Program-made: the position numbers and the translations under genes | Part shown: positions 1-8,387 of the stretch, piece after piece | How the letters are laid out: each line of letters begins with the position of its first letter | How positions within the stretch are numbered: position 1 is the stretch's first letter | Source: Acinetobacter sp. B51(2017) | GTDB taxonomy: Bacteria > Pseudomonadota > Gammaproteobacteria > Pseudomonadales > Moraxellaceae | Assembly: GCF_003711395.1 (NCBI RefSeq) | Contig: NZ_PJRJ01000006.1 | Location: 50,973 to 114,972, forward strand | Reading direction: 5' to 3' | DNA length: 64,000 nucleotides | Notes under the pieces: model-generated | The model's database searches: none | Told to the model about the DNA's origin: nothing | Seen by the model: only the letters and a program-made list of their open reading frames with translations

Positions 1-61
1 AAACACACAAAAACAATATCTTATTAAAATAAAATCAATTTAAAAGCACGAGTACCAGTCT

Positions 62-83
62 AGCTATCCACTATGGCATAGCT
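62..83. promoter_or_regulatory. Inverted repeat upstream of the FAD monooxygenase
   Basis: Two perfect 6-base half-sites, AGCTAT at 62-67 and ATAGCT at 78-83, lie 10 bases apart and about 64 bases before the GTG start of the monooxygenase. The spacing suits a dimeric transcription factor. No regulator can be assigned, and a chance match is possible. Confidence 0.3.
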
Positions 84-146
84 TGTATATTTTTTGCTTT
101 AGCCCCTTAATAGCAACATCGTGAATGGATTGAATGGATATTCGCT

Positions 147-1757
147 GTGACTACAAACAAAACTGAATATACGACTGAAGTTGCCATTTTAGGCGCAGGT
201 CCTGTGGGTTTAACCATTGCTAACTACTTAAGCAAACAAGGCATCAAAGTCAAAGTAGTTGAGCAGCTGGACAGCTTAATCGACTATCCACGTGCGATTG
301 GTATTGATGATGAATCTTTACGTACTATTCAATCTTTAGGATTAGTGGATCAAGTGCTACCGCATACCACACCTAATCATGCGATGCGCTTCTTAACGCC
401 AAAAGGACATTGCTTTGCTGATATTCAGCCAATGACGCGTGAATTTGGTTTCTCACGTCGTAATGCCTTTGTACAGCCACAAGTAGATAGCATCTTATTA
501 AACGGCTTGGCGCAATACCCACAAACTGAAGTGTTATTTTCACGCCACTTAACGCATTTTAATCAAGATGCATCAGGCGTGACCTTAAACGTAAAAACCA
601 AAGATGGCAGCGAAGAAAGCATCCGCGCGCAATATTTAATTGCATGTGACGGTGGTAACTCGATTGTACGTCGTACCTTAGGGATTGGTTTTGATGGTAA
701 AACTGCACCTAACCAATGGATCGTGATTGATATTGATAACGACCCACTGGCAACACCACATATTTACTTATGCTGTGACCCTGTGCGTCCTTATGTTTCA
801 GCAGCGCTACCACATGGTATCCGCCGTTTCGAATTCATGGTCATGCCAGGTGAAACTCAAGAAGAACTTAGCAAACCAGAAAACATTGCCAAATTACTGT
901 CTAAAGTATTACCAACAACAGACGGTATCGAAGTGATTCGTCAACGTGTTTATACACATAACGCGCGTATTGCGGATAAATTCCGTGTTGACCGCATCTT
1001 ACTTGCTGGTGATGCTGCGCACATCATGCCAGTATGGCAGGGTCAAGGTTATAACAGTGGTATGCGTGATGCCTTCAACTTAGCGTGGAAAGTGGCGTTA
1101 GTTGTACAAGGTAAAGTAGGTGCTGATCTTCTTGATTCATACCAAATTGAACGTAAAGACCACGCTAAAGCAATGATTGATTTGTCAGTTATGGCAGGTA
1201 ACGTGCTTGCGCCACCGAAAAAATGGCACGGTGTAGTACGTGACGGTATTGCTTATGCGCTGAACTACATTAAACCAATTAAACAGTATCTGTTAGAGAT
1301 GCGTTTTAAACCAATGCCACAGTATCATGATGGTGCCTTGATCAATAATGGTCAAAAGCAAACACCTGTAGGCAAAATGTTTATTCAGCCAAAAGTGCAG
1401 CTTGAATCAGGCGAACAGGTCTTGCTTGATGAAGTGATTGGCAATGACTTTGCTATTGTCGCTTGGGGCGTAGATCCAAAATGGGGTCTATCTGAAGCAT
1501 CAATGCAAAAATGGCAACAGCTTGGTGTTAAATTTATCCAAGTGATTCCTGCGGTACAGTTACCCAATAACAAACGTAAGCATTACGAAGGTGTAATCAC
1601 TGTTGGTGATATTGGTACAGACATCCGTACTTGGTTTGGTAAGACGACTGAATCTGTCGTGATCTTACGTCCAGACCGTTTCGTGGCAGCACTTGCGATT
1701 CCACAGACTTTAGATCATGTCAGCCAACAATTATTTGCAAAACTACATGTTAAATAA
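147..1757 (+). CDS. FAD-dependent aromatic hydroxylase, MhpA-like
   Basis: This is a 536-residue flavoprotein monooxygenase of the PheA/MhpA class, which uses NAD(P)H and O2 to hydroxylate phenolic rings. The FAD Rossmann motif GAGPVG is at residues 16-21, and the second FAD motif GDAAH, followed by a glycine-rich segment ending in DAFNLAWK, is at 288-292. Length and layout resemble MhpA, the 3-(3-hydroxyphenyl)propionate hydroxylase, but the substrate cannot be read from the sequence. The start is GTG; no in-frame ATG precedes it. Codon choice (CGT, AAC, GGT) is that of a well-expressed gene. No ring-cleavage genes follow inside the window, because the next genes run in the opposite direction; any pathway partners would lie to the left. 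Confidence 0.8.
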   Translation: MTTNKTEYTTEVAILGAGPVGLTIANYLSKQGIKVKVVEQLDSLIDYPRAIGIDDESLRTIQSLGLVDQVLPHTTPNHAMRFLTPKGHCFADIQPMTREFGFSRRNAFVQPQVDSILLNGLAQYPQTEVLFSRHLTHFNQDASGVTLNVKTKDGSEESIRAQYLIACDGGNSIVRRTLGIGFDGKTAPNQWIVIDIDNDPLATPHIYLCCDPVRPYVSAALPHGIRRFEFMVMPGETQEELSKPENIAKLLSKVLPTTDGIEVIRQRVYTHNARIADKFRVDRILLAGDAAHIMPVWQGQGYNSGMRDAFNLAWKVALVVQGKVGADLLDSYQIERKDHAKAMIDLSVMAGNVLAPPKKWHGVVRDGIAYALNYIKPIKQYLLEMRFKPMPQYHDGALINNGQKQTPVGKMFIQPKVQLESGEQVLLDEVIGNDFAIVAWGVDPKWGLSEASMQKWQQLGVKFIQVIPAVQLPNNKRKHYEGVITVGDIGTDIRTWFGKTTESVVILRPDRFVAALAIPQTLDHVSQQLFAKLHVK

Positions 1758-1770
1758 TTGTTAAACCGAA

Positions 1771-1799
1771 AAAACCACGCGCAATGCGTGGTTTTTTTT
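1771..1799 (+). terminator. Terminator of the monooxygenase gene
   Basis: Stem CCACGC/GCGTGG with a 5-base loop, flanked by A-runs and T-runs, 14 bases after the stop codon. Confidence 0.85.
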
Positions 1800-1810
1800 G
1801 CTTTAAAATT

Positions 1811-1843
1811 AAAAAAGCAGATGCAGCTTAGGCTGACATCTGC
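1811..1843 (-). terminator. Terminator of the LysR gene
   Basis: Stem GCAGATG/CATCTGC (1817-1823 with 1837-1843). On the minus strand it is followed by a run of six T. It faces the preceding plus-strand terminator, so both convergent units end here. Confidence 0.75.
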
Positions 1844-1853
1844 TTCATTGTTG

Positions 1854-2747
1854 TTAGAAGAAGCCCATATAAAATTGCTCTTTTAAGATCTTTAAAATCA
1901 GTTCAATGGCATCATTTTTATGCTCTTTACGATAGCTGGCATACAAACCAATCATCGGTAAAGGCTCTATGGTATTTTTCACCACAATTTTATCGCCCAA
2001 TAATGGAATCACATAAGCAGGCACAATACTCCAGCCCACGCCCATGCCCACTAAATTGACATTGAGTAAAATATTGGTGGAATGCTGCACCACATTAACA
2101 TTGAGTTTGGCATCTTTAAAATAATTGGTAATTAATTTATGCAATTGTGGTGAAGCATCTTCATCACTAATCACAAAATTCTGCCCATTAAAACTTTTAA
2201 TGCTGACATGGCGCTGCTGCGTAATTGGGTCATCTTTGGGCACAATTAATGCCAATGGCTCACTAAAAATTTGCACACATTCAATTTCACTGGATTCATC
2301 TTGATAGCGGGTAAAAGCGATATCCAACTCACCTTTCTTTAAGGCTCTAAATTGGTCTGCATCAGTAAAGCTATGAAAATGAATTTTAAGTTCAGGAAAA
2401 TGTGCACGAATATTGGGCATGATGTAGGGAAAGATCTTCATCTCTGCCACAGGCACAAAACCAATATTGAGCTGATCTTTTTGTAAATTGGCGACTTTAC
2501 GTGCATCCTGAATCGCCAGTTCGGCATGCTCTAAGCTCAGTAGAGCCTGTTTTAAAAAGGCTTTACCTTCTTCGGTCAATTCTACTTTGCGATTGGAGCG
2601 AATCAGCAGTTGCACGCCTACTTCTGTTTCTAAGTCTTTAATTTGCTGGCTGAGCGAGGGTTGCACGGTACACATGCGCTGTGCCGCCTTGGTAAAATTC
2701 AGCTCTTCAGCCACTGCAACAAAATAGCGTAAATGGCGTAATTCCAT
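1854..2747 (-). CDS. LysR-family regulator, BenM/CatM-like
   Basis: A 297-residue LysR-type regulator. The winged helix-turn-helix occupies residues 1-60 and opens with MELRHLRYFVAVAEE, the opening seen in BenM/CatM-type regulators of aromatic catabolism. The rest is the two-lobed effector-binding domain, with the usual late glycine-rich motif GMGVGWSIVP. It starts 12 bases after the MFS gene and is the last gene of a TetR-MFS-LysR run, so it is probably co-transcribed with them. It is also the convergent neighbour of the aromatic monooxygenase, and might respond to an aromatic acid. Target and effector are inference only. Confidence 0.8.
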   Translation of the reverse strand: MELRHLRYFVAVAEELNFTKAAQRMCTVQPSLSQQIKDLETEVGVQLLIRSNRKVELTEEGKAFLKQALLSLEHAELAIQDARKVANLQKDQLNIGFVPVAEMKIFPYIMPNIRAHFPELKIHFHSFTDADQFRALKKGELDIAFTRYQDESSEIECVQIFSEPLALIVPKDDPITQQRHVSIKSFNGQNFVISDEDASPQLHKLITNYFKDAKLNVNVVQHSTNILLNVNLVGMGVGWSIVPAYVIPLLGDKIVVKNTIEPLPMIGLYASYRKEHKNDAIELILKILKEQFYMGFF

Positions 2748-2759
2748 AGCCGTATGCCC

Positions 2760-3926
2760 TTAAGATAAATAAAGTTTGACAGCAACTTTGGCCTTGTAAA
2801 ATAACAACGTGGCCAACACAATCACCGCACAAGCTAAATAAGTCAATTGATAATCAAAATAGGCAATGCAATAGCCCATCACCACCGAGCCAAGCGCTAG
2901 CCCCACATCAAATAAGGTAAAGAAAGTCGAAATGGCATGCCCCATCCGCGCTTTGTCGACCGACTGAATGGCAAGCGTTTGTAAACAAGGAAATAATGAG
3001 CCATAGCCAAGCCCAATAAACACCGCAGATAGCCACAAAACCCACTGATTTTGCACAAAACTCACCACGACTAAACCTATGGCAAAAGCAATAAACGATG
3101 GATAAATCACAAAGCTTGGGCCTTTTTGGTCGTAGAATTTCCCCACCCAAGGTCGCACCAAAATCATAGAAGCAGCAAAAACAATAAAGAATACACTGGC
3201 ATAGGGCAGCAAATTCTGACTTTGTGCAAAAGCGGTAATAAAACTGGTAATACTTGAATAGGCAAAAGCAGTCAGTAAAGCCACCATACTAATACTCAGC
3301 ACTTTAAGTTCTACGACATCATGCACACTGAATCGCTTGTGAGGGATTTTGGTCACTTGCCTCTGTTCAGGTACTTTTAATGTTAAAGTAAATACATATC
3401 CAATAGTGGTGACAAGGCTGAGTAGACCAAATAAGGCATTGAAACTCATCGATTGAATTGCCGTTAAAGCCAAAAGTGGGCCAAACACCACGCCAAGATT
3501 GGTTGACATGACAAAATAGCCCATACCCTCGCCTTTACGGTTTTCGGGAATAAACTCATTGACCACAGGTACATTAACGGTCGTTAAAATACTAAACCAA
3601 AAACCATGTAAAAAACGTACTAAAAGCAATGACCATAAGCTATCAATCAACAGATAACTAAAGGCAAACAGTAAAAATAAAATGCCCGCACCACGTAACG
3701 CAATTTTTTTGCCTAATTTTTCAACAATTAAACCTGAAAATGGTCGAATCGCAATCGAAGACAGTAAAAATAAGGTCAGTGCTAAACCAGCATCTTTGAC
3801 CGTACCACCCAAATCCTGCAAGATATAAATGGGTAAAATAGTTAAGGTGGCAAAATAATAAATAAATAAAAATAAGTTATTGCACAGGCATAAAATAAAG
3901 GCGCGATTCCACAGTGACTCACTCAT
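2760..3926 (-). CDS. MFS transporter (DHA1-like drug/metabolite efflux)
   Basis: A 388-residue protein of the major facilitator superfamily with about twelve hydrophobic helices and no signal peptide. The loop between helices 2 and 3 carries the family motif in degenerate form (RPFSGLIVEKLGKK), and a second copy (RPWVGKFYDQKG) lies at the start of the C-terminal half. The start codon overlaps the end of the upstream tetR by 8 bases, which points to coupled translation. A TetR gene immediately upstream with its own operator is the usual arrangement for a repressor-controlled efflux pump. The substrate is unknown. Confidence 0.8.
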   Translation of the reverse strand: MSESLWNRAFILCLCNNLFLFIYYFATLTILPIYILQDLGGTVKDAGLALTLFLLSSIAIRPFSGLIVEKLGKKIALRGAGILFLLFAFSYLLIDSLWSLLLVRFLHGFWFSILTTVNVPVVNEFIPENRKGEGMGYFVMSTNLGVVFGPLLALTAIQSMSFNALFGLLSLVTTIGYVFTLTLKVPEQRQVTKIPHKRFSVHDVVELKVLSISMVALLTAFAYSSITSFITAFAQSQNLLPYASVFFIVFAASMILVRPWVGKFYDQKGPSFVIYPSFIAFAIGLVVVSFVQNQWVLWLSAVFIGLGYGSLFPCLQTLAIQSVDKARMGHAISTFFTLFDVGLALGSVVMGYCIAYFDYQLTYLACAVIVLATLLFYKAKVAVKLYLS

Positions 3927-4494
3927 CTGCTGTAGCCTTTGGCAATTGGATTGGCGCTAAGACCAAATGTACTAAATTTTCAATATAGCGCTGATCAGGA
4001 ACGGTATTAAAAAAGATAATTTGATAATGAATCGGTGCATATAAAGTATCAAGCATCAATTCAAATGGATAATCTGCAGCAATTTCACCGCGTGCAATCG
4101 CCAGCGCAATTAACTCACGGGTTTGTTCACGGCGTGGTAATAAATATTGTTTAAAAAATTCAGTGGCAGCTTCACGATTTTGTGCCATCACCGCCAGTAC
4201 AGCACGACCAATAGGATGTTGTAAGGCACTGGCTAATTTGATTAATTGTTGTTGTAAATTAAAACTTAAGGACTGGGAAAAATCCAGTTCAAACACAGAA
4301 GCGGTGTGTAATTTAAAACAATCCAACACCAAGTCAGACTTATGTTTCCACCAGCGATAAATCGTCGATTTACCTACCCCAGCACGACTGGCAATATTTT
4401 CAATGGTCAACTGCGCATAATCATGCTCATTTAAGGCCGCCGCCACAGCGGTTAAAATACACAGTTCACGGCGACTGGTTTTTTCTAAGTCCAT
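3919..4494 (-). CDS. TetR-family repressor
   Basis: A 191-residue regulator. Residues 10-55 form the TetR helix-turn-helix, with the recognition segment SRAGVGKSTIYRWWKHK; the C-terminal part resembles the ligand-binding domain common in TetR proteins that control efflux genes. It is the first gene of the leftward TetR-MFS-LysR run and overlaps the pump gene by 8 bases. A near-perfect palindrome 17 bases upstream of its start is the probable binding site, so it should repress itself and the pump. The inducer is not known. Confidence 0.85.
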   Translation of the reverse strand: MDLEKTSRRELCILTAVAAALNEHDYAQLTIENIASRAGVGKSTIYRWWKHKSDLVLDCFKLHTASVFELDFSQSLSFNLQQQLIKLASALQHPIGRAVLAVMAQNREAATEFFKQYLLPRREQTRELIALAIARGEIAADYPFELMLDTLYAPIHYQIIFFNTVPDQRYIENLVHLVLAPIQLPKATADE

Positions 4495-4510
4495 GCTGAC
4501 CCCAAAAACG

Positions 4511-4528
4511 AAACGCTACGTATCGTTT
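4511..4528. promoter_or_regulatory. Putative TetR operator
   Basis: The 18-base palindrome AAACGnTACGTAnCGTTT is perfect apart from the two symmetric n positions. It lies 17 bases before the tetR start, and a minus-strand TACAAT (-10-like) abuts it at 4530-4535. A bound dimer would therefore cover the transcription start. Confidence 0.75.
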
Positions 4529-4560
4529 TATTGTAACCTAACAAAACAGCAGTTACCATA

Positions 4561-4587
4561 AAAAAAGACCTCTTCAGAGGTCTTTTT
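4561..4587. terminator. Terminator of the thioesterase gene
   Basis: Stem GACCTCT/AGAGGTC with A-run and T-run on both sides, starting just past the thioesterase stop codon. It also insulates the TetR promoter from read-through. Confidence 0.8.
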
Positions 4588-4590
4588 GGT

Positions 4591-5112
4591 TTAGCGATCT
4601 GTTTTTTTATAGATACTACATGAGGGATGGTGATTCTCTTGTAAGCGTGCCACCTTACGCTGTTCTGCTGCTTCAAAGCGGCAACGTTTCCAATCATTAT
4701 CTAAATTTAATGGTGGAATTTGTTTTGGCTTACCCTGATCATCTACTGCGACCATAGTAAAGTAACAGCTATTGGTATGACGCACGGTACGTTTTTGAAT
4801 ATTTTGTGCCTCTACACGAATACCAATTTCCATCGAGGTACGCCCAACATGGTTGACACTGGCTAAGAATGTCACCAGCTCACCCACATGAATAGCTTCT
4901 TTAAAGGTCACTTTATCCACCGATAAGGTCACCACATAACTGCCCGAATAGCGACTTGCACACGCATAAGCCACTTGGTCCAGTAACTTTAAAATTGTAC
5001 CCCCATGCACATTGCCAGAAAAATTCGCCATATCAGGGGTCATTAATACAGTCATGGTCAGTTCAGATTGGTCATCTAACATTGGAGCAATTTGGTCAAG
5101 TGGGGACATCAT
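4591..5112 (-). CDS. Hot-dog fold acyl-CoA thioesterase
   Basis: A 173-residue cytoplasmic enzyme of the YciA/BACH acyl-CoA hydrolase type, which splits acyl-CoA to free acid and CoA. The hot-dog helix motif NFSGNVHGGTILKLLDQVAY covers the conserved N-x-x-G-x-V-H-G-G segment, and the second strand block (VTLSVDKVTFKEAIHVGEL) is also typical. The C-terminal tail of about 35 residues is basic and Gln/Asn-rich. Two ATG codons stand in tandem at the start (5112 and 5109) and the true one cannot be chosen. It is a single gene with its own terminator. Confidence 0.85.
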   Translation of the reverse strand: MMSPLDQIAPMLDDQSELTMTVLMTPDMANFSGNVHGGTILKLLDQVAYACASRYSGSYVVTLSVDKVTFKEAIHVGELVTFLASVNHVGRTSMEIGIRVEAQNIQKRTVRHTNSCYFTMVAVDDQGKPKQIPPLNLDNDWKRCRFEAAEQRKVARLQENHHPSCSIYKKTDR

Positions 5113-5301
5113 GTTCTCAAGACAAAGGATGAATCAGATTAGTTGTAGGCCATTATACCTGCTTTGACAGAAATATCAGGTAAATTTGCCTAAAATACCA
5201 TCATCATTATTTATATTAATTATGTCATCATTTAGTTAAATATATAATTACACCGCAACGAGGGTTGCACCTGTCGTAGATCAACAAGCGCAAAACCAAT
5301 T

Positions 5302-5478
5302 TTAATGAGGTGACTGCACTCGACGCAGCATTTCAGGGGCAATATGGCCATAGCTAATGTGCTGATTACCCAATTTCGCTTCTACCTCAAATGATCCATC
5401 GGTATTTTTTTTAATAATTTTAAAAATCACATTAGGCATGCTTGCAAGTTTGACTTGCTCTCCGACTTGCATCGTCAT
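5302..5478 (-). CDS. Small uncharacterised protein, 58 residues
   Basis: An open reading frame from ATG at 5478 to TAA at 5302. A clean ribosome binding site, GAGGG, lies 8 bases before the ATG. The product begins MTMQVGEQVKLASMPNV and ends RRVQSPH. It is soluble, has no signal peptide or cysteine, and its pattern (short strand, basic IIKKNTDG turn, strand, HISYGHIAPEML) suggests a small beta-rich fold such as those that bind nucleic acid or act as adaptors. I do not recognise the family. It stands alone between the thioesterase and the patatin genes. A second in-frame ATG at 5472 has a less suitable spacing. Confidence 0.6.
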   Translation of the reverse strand: MTMQVGEQVKLASMPNVIFKIIKKNTDGSFEVEAKLGNQHISYGHIAPEMLRRVQSPH

Positions 5479-5710
5479 CGTATTTCCCTCGTTATATTTT
5501 GACGTTTTATCGATTTTTAGTATAAGTATTTTTAAGTAAACGGTAAATATAAGCCACTGAATTAAAAGACATATATTAATAAATTAAAAATATAAACTGA
5601 TTCAAATTAAATCTTAATCTTTTTTTATTTATATATATACATCAAGGTATTAGCATTTTAGGGTTTATTTTTTCAGCTCTTTTTTGTTAGCTGTGCGACT
5701 TTTCAGTTAC

Positions 5711-5735
5711 AAAAAAAGCCAAGTCAAACTTGGCT
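5711..5735 (-). terminator. Terminator of the patatin gene
   Basis: Stem GCCAAG/CTTGGC with a 5-base loop; on the minus strand it is followed by seven T. Confidence 0.8.
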
Positions 5736-5752
5736 AGGTGTTGTGATACAAC

Positions 5753-6691
5753 TCAATATTGAACTTGAAACTGTTGCAGACTTTGCTGTTTTTTTGTGTT
5801 GAGGACTTGCTGTAAGTTGGTCAATTGTTGCTCAGCTGCCTCACTCCCCGCTTGCATAGTGACTTCTCGTCCACGTACATCAAAAATATGGGCTTTCTCA
5901 CGTACATCAGGCTGAATCACAATATCTGCATACTGCAATTCTTGCTGGGCCAGCTGTTGCTGCATAATATTAATATTTTGATTAAATAGTCCCCAGACGT
6001 TATTGGTTTCGGTATAAGCAGGCTGCGCTAAAATATCTACCGCAATCACCACATCGGCGCCTAAATCACGCGCTACTTTAACAGGTACAGGACTGACCAA
6101 CCCGCCATCAACGTATTCCATCCCCGCAATATTGGTGGGGATAAACATACTTGGAATAGATACTGAAGCACGCACAGCTTGCCCAGTATCGCCATAATTA
6201 AACACCACTTTTTGACCATGCTGTAATTGAGTAGCCACCACGTACATGGGTGTTTTAAGCTGATGTAGAGGGGTGTTATGCACTAACTGATTCACATAAT
6301 CTTCAATTTTTTTACCGTCAAAAAAACCTTTTTTGTCTAAGCGAATATCGCGTACATCATTGGCTTTCATATTAAGGGCAATATCACGTAATTGTGCAGC
6401 ATTTTTGCCTTGGGCATATAAAGCCCCCACTAAACTGCCCGCACTGGTACCCACAATAAAGTCAGGTCGAATCCCCTCGCGTTCTAGTACCTCAATCGCT
6501 CCAATATGGGCATAACCGCGCGCACCACCACTGCCTAATACTAAGGCGACAATCGGGCGTTTTTCGGTCTGTTTTAATTTATGAAAATCAATACGATTCG
6601 GTTGCACCTGCGCCACTGCTGTTTTGGCAGAGCTCACAACAGCGGTCAAACTTAAACACAATGCCAAAAATAATGGACCAGATTTCATCAT
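5753..6691 (-). CDS. Patatin-like phospholipase
   Basis: A 312-residue exported patatin-family lipase (RssA/YchK-like in its domain). Residues 1-28 form a signal peptide ending ...AVAQ. The oxyanion motif GSGGARG is at 53-59, the nucleophile Ser83 sits in GTSAG, and the catalytic Asp196 sits in VDGG, so the Ser-Asp dyad is intact. The C-terminal 70 residues are Gln-rich and probably helical. RssA itself is cytoplasmic, whereas this protein has a leader, so a periplasmic or outer-membrane role in lipid turnover is more likely. It is a single gene; the next gene upstream (the symporter) has its own terminator. Confidence 0.85.
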   Translation of the reverse strand: MMKSGPLFLALCLSLTAVVSSAKTAVAQVQPNRIDFHKLKQTEKRPIVALVLGSGGARGYAHIGAIEVLEREGIRPDFIVGTSAGSLVGALYAQGKNAAQLRDIALNMKANDVRDIRLDKKGFFDGKKIEDYVNQLVHNTPLHQLKTPMYVVATQLQHGQKVVFNYGDTGQAVRASVSIPSMFIPTNIAGMEYVDGGLVSPVPVKVARDLGADVVIAVDILAQPAYTETNNVWGLFNQNINIMQQQLAQQELQYADIVIQPDVREKAHIFDVRGREVTMQAGSEAAEQQLTNLQQVLNTKKQQSLQQFQVQY

Positions 6692-6797
6692 GGACGTTGC
6701 AAAAGTGAATTAAAAACGTGGCGCAAGTGTATGCGATTTTAAAGCTTGACTGTGTTGTATTTCATTTAACTGCAGCATTAGCCGTTTAAACTAAGAG

Positions 6798-6822
6798 AAA
6801 AAAAGCCCCCGTAAACGGAGGC
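6798..6822 (-). terminator. Terminator of the alanine/glycine symporter gene
   Basis: Stem with GCCCCC/GGAGGC (one wobble) and A-run on the plus strand, that is a T-run after the minus-strand transcript. Confidence 0.7.
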
Positions 6823-6830
6823 TTGTGTGC

Positions 6831-8297
6831 TTACCAAATATCAGAGTTGACCTTATTCTTAAATTTAGGATGTTGATCAAGTTTAAATTCTGGTTCTTTT
6901 ACCCCTGCTTTTAACTGTTTCATATAGTCTTTGAGTAGCATCATGACAAATGGCATGAGCAATACAATTGCAATTAAGTTGATACTAGCCATAACACCCA
7001 TAAATAGGTCAGCCATTGACCAAATGAGCGGTACGCTGGCAATTGAACCAAAATATACCATCACCAACACAAAGACACGGAACACAAACATCACGCGTGG
7101 ATTGTTATTAATGAACTGGACATTGCCTTCTGCATAAGCGTAGTTACCAATAATAGATGAATAAGCAAACAAGAATAAGATCAAGGCCAAGAAGTCATCC
7201 CCCCATGCCCCAATCTGACTTTCCAGCGCCATTTGAGTCAGCGTTACGCCTTCAAAGCCCGCATTTTCATATAAACCTGAAGCTAAGATGACAATTGCGG
7301 TACAAGAACATACCACAAAGGTATCAACAAAAACGCCTAACATCTGTACCAAGCCTTGGTTCACAGGATGTTTGACATCCGAAGCGGCAGCGGCATTCGG
7401 TGCAGACCCCATCCCTGCTTCGTTGGAGAATAAACCACGCTTAATCCCCATCATCATTGCCATAGAAATCATCGCACCAAAGAAACCGCCTGCAGCTGCT
7501 TCAAACTCAAAGGCTTTGCTAAAGATCAGCTGGAACATCGATGGTAATTGCTCAATGTTAATCACAGCAATATATAACGCCACCATCAAATACAGCAGTG
7601 CCATAAATGGCACAAAGCTTTCTGCTACTTTGGCAATACGCTTAATACCACCAAAAATAATCAGCGCGGTCATGATCACCAATGCCAATCCAATCCAAGA
7701 GATTTCAAAACCACCTGGCAACATGATATTGGCTTGATCCCAACCCCAAGCATGTGAAGTTGCACCACTAATGGCATTGGCTTGTACTGCATTAAAAACA
7801 AAGCCATAGGTTGAAATTAAGGCAATTGCAAAAACCACCCCAAGCCATTTTTGTTTTAAGCCTTGCGTAATATAGTAAGCAGGCCCACCACGGAACTGTT
7901 GATTTTGCATATCGCGTACTTTAAACAGCTGTGCTAATGAAGACTCAACAAAGGCGGAGCTCATACCTAAAAAGGCAGTAAACCACATCCAAAACACGGC
8001 GCCCGGCCCACCAATAGCAATCGCAATGGCAACACCTGCTACGTTACCCACCCCAACACGACTGGCAAGTCCTGTGACAAAGGCCTGAAAGGGGGTAATA
8101 CCATGTTCATCATCGCCGGGTTTACGACTACGTTTCATGACTTTAATACTGTGCAAAAACAGACGAATCTGCACAGCGCCTGTGGCAATGGTGTATAAAA
8201 TACCCACTGCTACCAAAAACACCACCAAGAAGTCCCACAACGGGCCATTTAAGGCATTTACCCCATCGAGTAGGGTCTGATTTAAACTTTCATTCAT
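6831..8297 (-). CDS. Sodium:alanine/glycine symporter (AGCS family)
   Basis: A 488-residue inner-membrane permease of the AlsT/DagA type that imports alanine or glycine with Na+. About ten hydrophobic helices are visible. The family signature around GGPGAVFWMWFTAFLGMSSAF and the conserved GIKRGLFSNEAGMGSAPNAAA block are both intact. The start has an AAGGA ribosome site 7 bases upstream. Its neighbour is the glutamate symporter gltS, also leftward, but a terminator stands between them, so they are separate units with related roles in amino-acid uptake. No glycine riboswitch fits in the 90-base gap upstream. Confidence 0.9.
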   Translation of the reverse strand: MNESLNQTLLDGVNALNGPLWDFLVVFLVAVGILYTIATGAVQIRLFLHSIKVMKRSRKPGDDEHGITPFQAFVTGLASRVGVGNVAGVAIAIAIGGPGAVFWMWFTAFLGMSSAFVESSLAQLFKVRDMQNQQFRGGPAYYITQGLKQKWLGVVFAIALISTYGFVFNAVQANAISGATSHAWGWDQANIMLPGGFEISWIGLALVIMTALIIFGGIKRIAKVAESFVPFMALLYLMVALYIAVINIEQLPSMFQLIFSKAFEFEAAAGGFFGAMISMAMMMGIKRGLFSNEAGMGSAPNAAAASDVKHPVNQGLVQMLGVFVDTFVVCSCTAIVILASGLYENAGFEGVTLTQMALESQIGAWGDDFLALILFLFAYSSIIGNYAYAEGNVQFINNNPRVMFVFRVFVLVMVYFGSIASVPLIWSMADLFMGVMASINLIAIVLLMPFVMMLLKDYMKQLKAGVKEPEFKLDQHPKFKNKVNSDIW

Positions 8298-8341
8298 CTT
8301 ATTATCCTTGTCCCATCAATGATTGATGCGGGAGAAAAAGC

Positions 8342-8366
8342 AAAAAAGCCCCACACAAATGGGGCT
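8342..8366 (-). terminator. Terminator of gltS
   Basis: Stem AGCCCC/GGGGCT with an 8-base loop; a T-run follows on the minus strand. Confidence 0.8.
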
Positions 8367-8387
8367 TAAGGTGTAAAACGGTTATGA

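Noticed and set aside
8298..8387. Glycine riboswitch before the alanine/glycine symporter
   Set aside because: The gap is 90 bases and holds the gltS terminator side and ribosome site; no tandem aptamer fits.
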